From NCBI GenBank assembly GCA_963719055.1, contig CAVRAU010000008.1:448360-512359 (forward strand): a stretch of DNA of 64,000 bases. Direction: 5' to 3'. How positions within the stretch are numbered: position 1 is the first letter of the stretch; each line of letters starts with the position of its first letter. The notes below the pieces were generated by a model that had not been told where the DNA came from, did not search any database, and saw only the letters and a list, made by a program, of their open reading frames with translations. A program made the position numbers and the translations under genes. This stretch comes from CAXMQZ01 sp963719055 (GTDB lineage Bacteria > Acidobacteriota > Thermoanaerobaculia > Multivoradales > JAHEKO01). This document shows positions 39,639-47,343 of this stretch, in pieces.

Positions 39639-41791
39639 GTGCGACAGAGTCACGCACCGCAGTACTTCTTTCGCTCCAAAGCCTTGGCAGGACTCGCTTT
39701 GGCAGCCGTGATCGCGGCCCTACTCGGCCTCGCCACGATCTGGCCGGAGGGCCGCAAGCTGTGGGGCGACGAGGGCACCTACGTCGCCATGACGGCCAGC
39801 CTGGCCCGGGATGGGGATCTGATCTTCGCCGACACCGATCTCCAGCACCTCTTGCAGCACCCGGACGACCCAGCGCCTACCGTCATCCTGCAGAAGACGC
39901 AACTCGGTGTTACCTATTCCAAGCCACTCCTCTATCCGTCTGCTGGCCGCTCCCCTCTATGCCGTCATGGGCGAGTCGGGGTTGGTGGCCACCAACTTCC
40001 TTGCCTTGGCTGTGGCCCTGGGTCTGGCATGGGGCTACCTTCGACGATTGGCGCAGGCCGGTGGCGCTACTTGGACTCTCTTCGCCTTCGTTGGTGCCAG
40101 TGTCGTCCTGGTCTATCTAGGCTGGAAGATGAGCGATCTGGCGCTGCTGTCCCTGACACTCGCCGGCCTGATCCTGGCTCTGGGTGGTCGGCGTCTGCAG
40201 ATCGACGGTGACGACGTGACGATGCCTTTTGGCAGCCTCGGCGCCGCCGTCATCGGCGGCCTCATCCTGGGCGCCGCTGTCTCCATGCGTTTTACCACAG
40301 CCGCCCTGGTGGCCGCGGCAACAATGGCCCTGTTACTCGACAAACGCTGGCGACGCGGGCTCGTGGTCGGAGTCCTGGGCATCACCGGGTTTCTGGCGGT
40401 CAGCAGCGCCACGGTGATCCTGCTGGGGACTGCCAACCCTTACAAGGCGGTTCGCTCCAGCTTCAACCAGAACACGGGCTTCCCGGCCGGTCCGAGGGCC
40501 CAGCAAGCCACCGAGCGGTTCGCGACCCGACCCGCCACGCAGTCGGCGACCTGGCAGCCTCCCTTGGCTATTCGGCGTACCGCCTACTCGACCCTCTACT
40601 TCTTTGTCGGTCGACATACGGGTCTTCTGTTCTACTTCCCTGTCGCCCTGGTTCTGCTACTGCATATCCTCCGGCGGCCCGACCGCGTCTCGCTGGCGCT
40701 CCTGGCCGGCGTCGCAGCCATCATCGGCTTCTACCTGATCTGGATGCCCGAGAACTACTTTGGTGGCGCGACCTTTGTCGGCAATCGCTACTTCCTGGGG
40801 GCGTTTCCGGCCTTGCTCGTGGCTTTGCCCAACCTGCCCTCGAAGCGCAGCCTGGCGGTGGCGTGGTGCGTGGCGCTGATCGGCTGGGGCTCCGCGTTAC
40901 ACTCGATGGGAGCCGTTCGGGATCTGGATCCTTCGAGTCAGGCGCATGCCCACTCCGGGGTCTTCCGGCACCTGCCGTTCGAGTCCACAGCGCAGCGAAT
41001 CGACGGCCTGACAGGAACGATTCTGGGCCGAAGATTACGTGCGCTTTCTCGACCCCTTCGCAGCCGCCGCACCCTGGAGCTTCCGTCTCGACTCCAGCCG
41101 CCCGACGACCGAGATACTGGTGGCTACGGACTGGGACGATCAACCGCTCCACTTTGTCGTCTCGCCGAGAACGGCCAAGGTCTCACTCGAGTTTCGTGAC
41201 TGGCGCGGGCGGTGGCGCTACTCCCTGCCCCAGCCGTCAACGGCCCCACCAGGGCTTCTCACGGTTTCCGCTTCGACCCCGTGGCGGCATCACTCCTATT
41301 GGTGGAAGCCGGGGAAAGTCTATGGTTCGAGAGTGCTCCGATTGAGGCTCGTCAGCGAGAGCGGCGAGACTTCGGCGGTGGTCAAGTACGCCGGCAGGGG
41401 TCGCGAGCTCGCCCCTCTCGCTGCCGAGCTTCAGGGGATCGAGCCACCCCTGCCGGCGAGGGTCGCGGCCGGCACCGAGACCGCGATCACGATCCAGGTG
41501 AGGAATACGGGGCGCCGGCCCTGGAAGAGCGGCGGCCTGTTTCCAGGCGCCGTCGGCTTTCGACTCGTCACCGGGTCGCAGGGGCGAGTCGCCACCAGTG
41601 GTGCGGTCCCACTGCCCGGCAATGTTCCGCCTGGAAAGATCCTGGAGATAGCGGTGACCCTCCAATGGCCAGAACAGCCGGGCACCTATCAGCTCGCTCT
41701 CGATCTGCTGCGGGAGCCCGCTGGGGCGTCTCAGGAACCTGGGCCGCCTCGTGCTGACGACGCGGGATGTCGAGGTCGAGACCCGAGCTAG
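39639..41791 (+). CDS. Membrane glycosyltransferase-like protein, GT39/PMT type, frameshifted
   Basis: Large membrane protein of about 715 residues when rejoined. An N-terminal helix (ALAGLALAAVIAALLGLATI) is followed by the acidic loop KLWGDEGTYVAMTASLARDG, typical of ArnT/PMT-like enzymes (catalytic Asp/Glu). About ten more helices follow and a soluble C-terminal beta domain (LEFRDWRGRWRYSLPQ, TAITIQVRNTGRRPWKSGGL). Frames change near 39920 and 41030. A third change at the GGGG near 41727 would give a more plausible end (LVLTTRDVEVET). The start is GTG at 39639. The sugar and acceptor are unknown. It converges on the sulfatase-like gene. Confidence 0.6.
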
Positions 41792-43458
41792 TCCAGATAA
41801 CCCAGAGCCCTGAGCGTTTCCTCGTCGGCTGCCGACAGGGAACGCGACTCGGCCTCGCCCCTCGGTTCCCACTCGAGGGCCAGCAGACGCTCGGCCAGTC
41901 GACGGCGAATCTCTCCCTGATCTCGATACAGATCCACCTGGGCCTCCGGGTCGCGAACCAGATCGTAGAGCTCGAATCGTCTGGGGCTGAAGTCGCGCAC
42001 CTGGAAGGCCAGACAGCGACCGTCCTCACCTTCGCCGATCTCGGCAGGTGAGACACAGCCATCCGCATCGAGGGTCACCCGATAGACCTGCCTGCCCGCC
42101 GGCAGATCGAGCTCCACCGGCATCCAGCCCGGCTCGATTTCCAGATCTCCCCGTGGCTCTCCTTCGACTTCGATGACAATCTTGCGCGGCACATGAAAGC
42201 TGTGGGTTTCGAACCGTACGGGTCCTTCCTCGACATCAAAGGTCACCCGGTCGCGGATCCAAGGTCCGACCGGGTCCCACTCGGGTTCGACCATCAGGAT
42301 CTGATACCGCTCGTCCCGATCTTGAGCCACCACCGTGCGGACAAACTCCACATCGAAAACCTCCGCGTAACCTTCCGAGGCTCGCCCTTGCGGACCGGCG
42401 CCCTCAAGCAGCGGGACGAGACTGCGGCCTGAGACGGGTGGGGTGTTTTGCAGGCCGGCAAGCTCGAAAAGGGTCGGCGCCAGATCCACCGACTCCACCA
42501 CGTCGGCGACCCGACGACCCACCGTCTGTTGGGGGTGAACCACCAGCAGCGGCACCAGGAGAGACTCGGGATACACCTGCGTGTGGGCCATCTTGCCGTG
42601 CTCGAGAAACTCCTCGCCATGATCCGATGTCAGGATGAGGGTCGTCTCATCCGCCAGGCCCAGCGCTTCCAACTCGGCGACGAACTGCCCCAGGACATCG
42701 TCCATGTACCGAACCGAGGCGTCGTACATGGCACGGAAGTACTCCACGGCGTCCGGATCGATCTCGATCTCACCCTGGTTCACCCGACGCAGATTCTCGC
42801 CGCTGGAGTCGAAGGTCTCGGGGGATGGCTCGGACCAGAACATGTCCCGATACCGAGCGGGAGGCTCGTAGGGATCGTGAACGCTATAGGTGTGTAGAAA
42901 CAAGAAGAAGCGATCCTCATCTTGGAGCGATCGAAGGAAATCCAGGCCGCGATCAAACGTGCGCTCGATGTCGGTATCGGCTCGGTAGGCCGTATCGGTG
43001 AACTCATCGAAGCCACGGCGGAAACCGTAGCCGCCGGCCACGAAGCCACCTTCGGTGTGTCCGGCCGTCCGAAAGCCATGAGATTGGAACTGCTCGGGTA
43101 CCGTCGCGATGGTCTCCGACAGCACGGTCGAGGGTGGCAGGACCTGATGCTCCTGCGGGTAGAGGCCCGTGAAGATGGACATGTGCGAGGTCAGGGTCGA
43201 CGGATACTGGATGACAGCGCGCTCGAAAAGGGTGCCGCGTTGCGCCAATTCGTCAAAGGCCGGGCTGGTGGGTTGATCGTATCCGTACGCCCCGAGCGCG
43301 TCGGCCCGCAGCGTATCGATGGAGATGAGAACGAAGCCCCGAGTCGGCCCAAGACTCTCGGTCCCCGGTGAGGGTGAGGAAGGCGCTTGGCCGCCGCCGC
43401 AACCCAGGAGCAGGATCAGTAAGACTCCCAAAGCTGTTTTGGAGATCCCTTTCGTCAT
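41788..43458 (-). CDS. Sulfatase-like lipoprotein (alkaline phosphatase superfamily)
   Basis: Protein of 556 residues. A lipoprotein signal (LLILLLGCGGG) predicts lipid anchoring. The sulfatase-superfamily core is clear: metal site LISIDTLRADALGAYGYDQP and later LTSDHGEEFLEHGKMAH. The position of the formylglycine motif (C/S-x-P-x-R) instead reads YPSTLTSHMSIFTGLYP, so the enzyme would not use a formylglycine; it may be a threonine- or serine-dependent phosphohydrolase or transferase. The C-terminal part ends in a common LRALGYLD. It lies next to glycosyltransferase and acetylation genes, so a polysaccharide or lipid substrate is likely. Confidence 0.8.
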   Translation of the reverse strand: MTKGISKTALGVLLILLLGCGGGQAPSSPSPGTESLGPTRGFVLISIDTLRADALGAYGYDQPTSPAFDELAQRGTLFERAVIQYPSTLTSHMSIFTGLYPQEHQVLPPSTVLSETIATVPEQFQSHGFRTAGHTEGGFVAGGYGFRRGFDEFTDTAYRADTDIERTFDRGLDFLRSLQDEDRFFLFLHTYSVHDPYEPPARYRDMFWSEPSPETFDSSGENLRRVNQGEIEIDPDAVEYFRAMYDASVRYMDDVLGQFVAELEALGLADETTLILTSDHGEEFLEHGKMAHTQVYPESLLVPLLVVHPQQTVGRRVADVVESVDLAPTLFELAGLQNTPPVSGRSLVPLLEGAGPQGRASEGYAEVFDVEFVRTVVAQDRDERYQILMVEPEWDPVGPWIRDRVTFDVEEGPVRFETHSFHVPRKIVIEVEGEPRGDLEIEPGWMPVELDLPAGRQVYRVTLDADGCVSPAEIGEGEDGRCLAFQVRDFSPRRFELYDLVRDPEAQVDLYRDQGEIRRRLAERLLALEWEPRGEAESRSLSAADEETLRALGYLD

Positions 43459-43478
43459 GGCGCACCCGCAGCGCAATA

Positions 43479-44834
43479 CTAGCGGTTTGCGGAATCGGCG
43501 TCGGCGAGCTCGACGATCTGCCAATCGCCCTGCGTCAGCTCCCGAACCGCAAACTGATACACCACGACCTTCTTGCCGGCCAAACGGTCCTCTCTGCCCG
43601 CCAAGGCCCGCTGCAACGTCTTTCTCGCCTGCAAAGCTCCTCCGGCGTTGACGGCCATCCTGTCCACCGGTCTCTGCAGGCAGTAGCTGAGCTGCTCGGC
43701 CAGACCCGCGCCCGCGCCCCAACCCAGGGTGGCATCGGAGTACACATTGGTGAAGCTGTCTCCGAGAAGCAGAATCTCGGCCCCCTTCTCCACCTGCCAC
43801 GCTCTGCCATCTCTCCGGATCACCAGCTGGGTGGTGACTCTCTCGGCTGAGATCCATCGCTGCGCCGGCGGCAGCAAGAGCATGCCCGCGATATCCCCCA
43901 GGCTCTCCACGATCACCGGGCGACGCCCATAGCTGCCGGGATCGGGCTCTGAAACCACGAGTGCCGCCATGATCTTTCTGGCAAGCTCCCGGGCGACTGT
44001 CTCCACCGCGTCGGGAGTCCAATGGGTATCGGTACGCAAGTATTGACTCTCCCCGGACTCGAGCCTCGCCTTCACCAGCACGGGGGCCGGGTCCAGTACG
44101 TCGATACCCAAATCCGCCACCTGATTCTGAAATTGCGCGAAAGAGAGATTCTGCAAGGCCCCGCCCGTGTCGAGTGCCCGCTTACTGAACCGTCCGGGCT
44201 CCACCGTCGGTTTGACCGGTGTTGGCATCACGATCAGGTGAATCTGCCGGGACCTCAGTTGTTCCTGCAGATCCATCAGGGCCGGGAGTGGATCGGGCTC
44301 CGGTGCCGGTAGCCAAGCATCCCCACCTCGCCGTCGGGCCTCTTGGACACGCGGGTCCAAGAATCCGCGACCGACTACATAATCCACATCAGGTCGGAAA
44401 AACAGCCACTCCCGTTCTCCGATATAGACCTGCTCGTTGCCCAGACCGGTTGCGGCCGCCAGCCGCCACTGCAACCGCGGCAGCAACCAGCGGCGGAGAA
44501 AGGACTGTTCCTCCAGCCTGTCTTCGAATCGATCCATGGCCGCCAACAGCGATCGATTCACCGCCAGTGCCCCCTCCCCCCCGGAGCCCACCAAGGCCGT
44601 CTGCACCTCAGCGCCAAACCCATCGAAGATCTGGCGTTGCCCAGTCGTTTCCCTTCCATCGACGTCAGACACCTCTTCGAGCCCCTCGGCGAAGGGCTCG
44701 AGGAGGGCGACACCGAAGATCGTGACAGCGAAAGCCAAGACCATGCCGAGAGCAACACCCCAGGAGACCACCGTCACACCCACTTCTTCGAGGGCCTGGA
44801 CTTCGCGTGCGGGGCGATGAAGATTCGTCGACAT
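43479..44834 (-). CDS. AlgJ/AlgX-like O-acetyltransferase (SGNH-type)
   Basis: Protein of 451 residues with one N-terminal membrane helix (TVVSWGVALGMVLAFAVTIF) and a periplasmic SGNH-like acetyltransferase domain. The catalytic pieces are visible: YLRTDTHWTPDAVE (the D-x-H pair) and ILLLGDSFTNVY (GDS serine), plus LHLIVMPTPVKPTVEP-like family text around residues 235-250. Known relatives (AlgJ, AlgX, WssI-type) place acetyl groups on alginate or cellulose-like polymers. ATG at 44834 overlaps the MBOAT stop (TGATG), so the two are a functional pair. Confidence 0.82.
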   Translation of the reverse strand: MSTNLHRPAREVQALEEVGVTVVSWGVALGMVLAFAVTIFGVALLEPFAEGLEEVSDVDGRETTGQRQIFDGFGAEVQTALVGSGGEGALAVNRSLLAAMDRFEDRLEEQSFLRRWLLPRLQWRLAAATGLGNEQVYIGEREWLFFRPDVDYVVGRGFLDPRVQEARRRGGDAWLPAPEPDPLPALMDLQEQLRSRQIHLIVMPTPVKPTVEPGRFSKRALDTGGALQNLSFAQFQNQVADLGIDVLDPAPVLVKARLESGESQYLRTDTHWTPDAVETVARELARKIMAALVVSEPDPGSYGRRPVIVESLGDIAGMLLLPPAQRWISAERVTTQLVIRRDGRAWQVEKGAEILLLGDSFTNVYSDATLGWGAGAGLAEQLSYCLQRPVDRMAVNAGGALQARKTLQRALAGREDRLAGKKVVVYQFAVRELTQGDWQIVELADADSANR

Positions 44835-46291
44835 CAGAATATGAAATAGATGAACGGGTTGAAAGACTGCGTGCTCAACGCCACGAGGGAGACCCACAAG
44901 AGTCCCAGGCAGATCAGAGCGCGCCACAGTGGAAGACTGCGGGTCCAGTCCCAGGTTTGCGGGGCCCTCCAGACCACCAGAGCGGCCACAGCAACCGTCC
45001 CCAGGTAGAAAGGCTGAGCGATGACGCCCCCGAGCAGCAGAGAGCCGTCGCCGCGGGGTCCAAGTCCGACCATGTTGGCCAATAGAGCCCCGGCATTCGT
45101 CAGGTTGTCCGACCGGAAGATGACCCAGGAGAGCAGGACCAGGAGGAAGGTCCCCGCGACTCGCAAGGATCTCGGCAACGGCTCGAACAGGCTGCGCTTG
45201 CCTCTGGCCCGCTCGAGTGCCAGCAGCACGCCGTGGAAGCCGCCCCAGAGCACGAAATTCCAGGCCGCGCCGTGCCAGAGACCGCCCAGGAGCATGACCA
45301 GCAAGAGATTGATGTAGGTCCGCCGGGGCCCCTTGTGGCTGCCGCCCAACGGAATATAGAGATAGTCCCTCAGCCAGTTGGACAGCGACATATGCCACCG
45401 CCGCCAGAAGTCGGTGATGGAATCGGCCTTGTACGGCGAGTCGAAGTTCTTTGGCAACACGAACCCGAGCATCAATCCCAGACCGATCGCCATATCGGTA
45501 TAGCCACTGAAGTCGAAGTAGATCTGAAAAGAGTAGGCCAGCGCTCCGTACCAGGCGTCCATGGGCAGAGCTGAACCGGCATCGAAGACCGTGTCCGCCA
45601 CCTTGCCGCATGGATTGGCCAGCAGTACCTTCTTGGCGAGCCCCAGACTGAAGAACGCCACTCCCCTGGCGAACTTCTCGACCGTCTCCCGTCGATCGCG
45701 CAGCTGATCTTCGATCTCGGCAAATCGAATGATGGGGCCGGCGACAAGCTGCGGGAACAGGGACACATAGCAGGCGAAGTCGATGAAATTTCGCAGTGCC
45801 TTGGCCCGCCCCCGGTAGACATCGATGGTGTAACTCATGGATTGGAAGGTGTAGAAGCTGATCCCCAAGGGCAGCGCGACTCTGAGCACCGAATCCAGCT
45901 GTGCGTCCGCGAAACCCAACCAGCCGGCCAGAGCATTGAAACTGTCGACAGAGAAGTTGAAGTACTTGAAGAACCCCAACAACGACAGGTTGGTCGTCAC
46001 CGACACCGCCACGGCGGTCCGCTGACGACGCGTCCGCTCCCCCCCGACCTGCAGTGTCGTAATGGGTTCACGCCATCGCCCGCTCAACCGTCCCGCGATG
46101 GCCAGACCACAGAAGTAGTCCACCACCGTGGAGAACAACATCAGGACCATGAAAGCGGGGTTGGCCCACCCGTAGAATCCATAGCTCAACACCGTCAGCC
46201 CGAGATTCCGACCCCGTCGTGGCAACAGGTAATAGACCACCAAGGCCACCGGCAGAAAGTAGAAGACAAACAGATGCGAGCTGAAGACCAT
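44834..46291 (-). CDS. MBOAT-family O-acyltransferase (AlgI-like)
   Basis: Integral membrane protein of 485 residues, member of the AlgI/DltB branch of MBOAT, which passes acetyl groups across the membrane to a periplasmic acetyltransferase. Motifs: SHLFVFYFLPVALVVYYLLP at the start, YTFQSMSYTIDVYRG, FWRRWHMSLSNWLRDYLY and the catalytic histidine in GLWHGAAWNFVLWG. The start is ATG at 46291. The frame stays open to 46489, but that extension only translates palindromic repeats. It pairs with the AlgJ-like gene downstream for polysaccharide O-acetylation. Confidence 0.92.
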   Translation of the reverse strand: MVFSSHLFVFYFLPVALVVYYLLPRRGRNLGLTVLSYGFYGWANPAFMVLMLFSTVVDYFCGLAIAGRLSGRWREPITTLQVGGERTRRQRTAVAVSVTTNLSLLGFFKYFNFSVDSFNALAGWLGFADAQLDSVLRVALPLGISFYTFQSMSYTIDVYRGRAKALRNFIDFACYVSLFPQLVAGPIIRFAEIEDQLRDRRETVEKFARGVAFFSLGLAKKVLLANPCGKVADTVFDAGSALPMDAWYGALAYSFQIYFDFSGYTDMAIGLGLMLGFVLPKNFDSPYKADSITDFWRRWHMSLSNWLRDYLYIPLGGSHKGPRRTYINLLLVMLLGGLWHGAAWNFVLWGGFHGVLLALERARGKRSLFEPLPRSLRVAGTFLLVLLSWVIFRSDNLTNAGALLANMVGLGPRGDGSLLLGGVIAQPFYLGTVAVAALVVWRAPQTWDWTRSLPLWRALICLGLLWVSLVALSTQSFNPFIYFIF

Positions 46292-46329
46292 GCGACCTAC
46301 CCATGCTACCGGCAATCGCTCCTGTTCCT

Positions 46330-46354
46330 GTAGCGGCCGGCCTCCGTGCCGGCC
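46330..46354 (+). repeat. REP-like palindrome, GTAG type
   Basis: GTAG-C-GGCCGGC-CTCCGT-GCCGGCC on the plus strand, a full consensus copy 39 bp upstream of the MBOAT start and in the opposite orientation to the copies at 28.8 kb. Confidence 0.88.
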
Positions 46355-46402
46355 GTCCTCGCTTCGGACCTCAATCGGTCTTGGCGGTCCCTCGGGTCCA
46401 AC

Positions 46403-46427
46403 GGCCGGCACAGAGGCCGGCCGCTTC
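46403..46427 (-). repeat. REP-like palindrome, GAAG type
   Basis: GGCCGGC-ACAGAG-GCCGGCC followed by GCTTC, the GAAG form, 48 bp from the GTAG copy and inverted relative to it. It reads L-K-R-P-A-S-V-P-A in the open frame upstream of the MBOAT gene. Confidence 0.82.
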
Positions 46428-46541
46428 AAGCGCGGTCGGCCACATGTAGCCTCGGTGCCTCTGTGCCCGAGGTCTGCCGGCCGCTTCAAGCGCGGTCGGA
46501 CACATGTAGCCTCGGTGCCTCTGTGCCCGAGGTCTGCCGGA
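46422..46541. repeat. 60-bp direct repeat, two units, BIME-like
   Basis: Two units with an exact 60-bp period (CACATGTAGC at 46441 and again at 46501) and only about two differences. Each unit holds GTAG followed by the inverted repeat CCTCGG...CCGAGG, and a half-palindrome TGCCGGCCGCTTC. Together with the flanking palindromes it looks like a bacterial interspersed mosaic element filling the gap between the PagL-like and MBOAT genes. Confidence 0.85.
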
Positions 46542-46543
46542 CG

Positions 46544-47023
46544 CTACAGAGGGAGGCTGAAGGTGAGAATCAGGGAGTTCATGCCGGGGTTGTGGTCGTA
46601 GATCCCGGCGTTGGAGAGGTGGTAGATGGCGAAGGCCAGACGCTGGCGGCTGGGCCATTCGTAGCCGATCTCCAGAGCAGAGCGAAACTCCAACGTCCCG
46701 CCCAGATCTTTGCCGTCGCCTTGTTCGTAGAGCGCGATGGCAAACGCCGGGGTGATGATCCAAGGGCCACCGAGGCAGAAATCCCTCCGGAGACCGCCAA
46801 AGATCCAAGCGGACTTGTCATCGTTGACGGTGAGTCCGGCCGCCACCGCCATACCCCAGGCGTGAATCGGTGTGCGAAACTCGAGACCGGCCTCGATTCG
46901 CTTCTCGCTCTTGTTGAAGTTGGATAAGCCGCCGCTGAAGGCCAGTGATGTGGGTTCTTCCGCGACAGCGGGAACCGCTGCCAGCAGAGCAAAGGTCAAG
47001 GTAAAGGTGGCGCGGGCTCGCAT
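46544..47023 (-). CDS. PagL-like lipid A 3-O-deacylase / acyloxyacyl hydrolase family
   Basis: Small outer-membrane barrel of 159 residues with a signal peptide (ATFTLTFALLAAVPAVAEE). The family signature YHLSNAGIYDHNPGMNS near the C-terminus includes the catalytic His and Ser (H-x-S-N) of PagL-type enzymes, and the chain ends in alternating residues (LILTFSLPL), as a terminal strand should. It would remove a 3-O-acyl chain from lipid A at the outer leaflet. The TAG stop lies in the sequence CTGTAGCGTCCGG, again a GTAG palindrome edge. Confidence 0.75.
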   Translation of the reverse strand: MRARATFTLTFALLAAVPAVAEEPTSLAFSGGLSNFNKSEKRIEAGLEFRTPIHAWGMAVAAGLTVNDDKSAWIFGGLRRDFCLGGPWIITPAFAIALYEQGDGKDLGGTLEFRSALEIGYEWPSRQRLAFAIYHLSNAGIYDHNPGMNSLILTFSLPL

Positions 47024-47089
47024 GGCTGGCCGATTCTACATGCGGTTGGATCGCGGTATGCTAAAGCCCCCCGACGGACCTGGCGATCC

Positions 47090-47332
47090 ATGACCGAACC
47101 CGACCTGATCATTGTCGTGCCAGTCTTCGATGAGGCTGAGAGCCCGCCTCGGCTCCATGAGGAAATCACGGCCGCTCTGACGCCCGCAGGCCTGGCCTTC
47201 GAGGGGCTCTATGTCGACGATGGAAGCACCGATGAAGGCCCTCGCGTTCTGCGCGGCCTGGCAGACTCGGACCCACAGGTCAGAATCATTCCAGCCGACC
47301 GCGGTTCAAACCCTGCTGCCCCAACTTCATGA
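47090..47332 (+). pseudogene. Glycosyltransferase family 2, N-terminal fragment
   Basis: Only 80 residues of a DPM1-like GT2 enzyme remain: LIIVVPVFDEAESPPRLHEE and YVDDGSTDEGP, the nucleotide-sugar-binding start of the family, then VRIIPADRGSNPAAPTS and a stop. The family needs about 230-320 residues, so most of the catalytic domain is missing. The next gene (mannosidase) begins 12 bp after the break. This is either a deletion that fused two neighbours or an assembly join. Confidence 0.7.
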
Positions 47333-47343
47333 TCGGCGCGGGC

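Noticed and set aside
46292..46489. 66-residue N-terminal extension of the MBOAT protein
   Set aside because: The extension translates palindromic repeats. ATG at 46291 starts exactly at the family's usual N-terminus.
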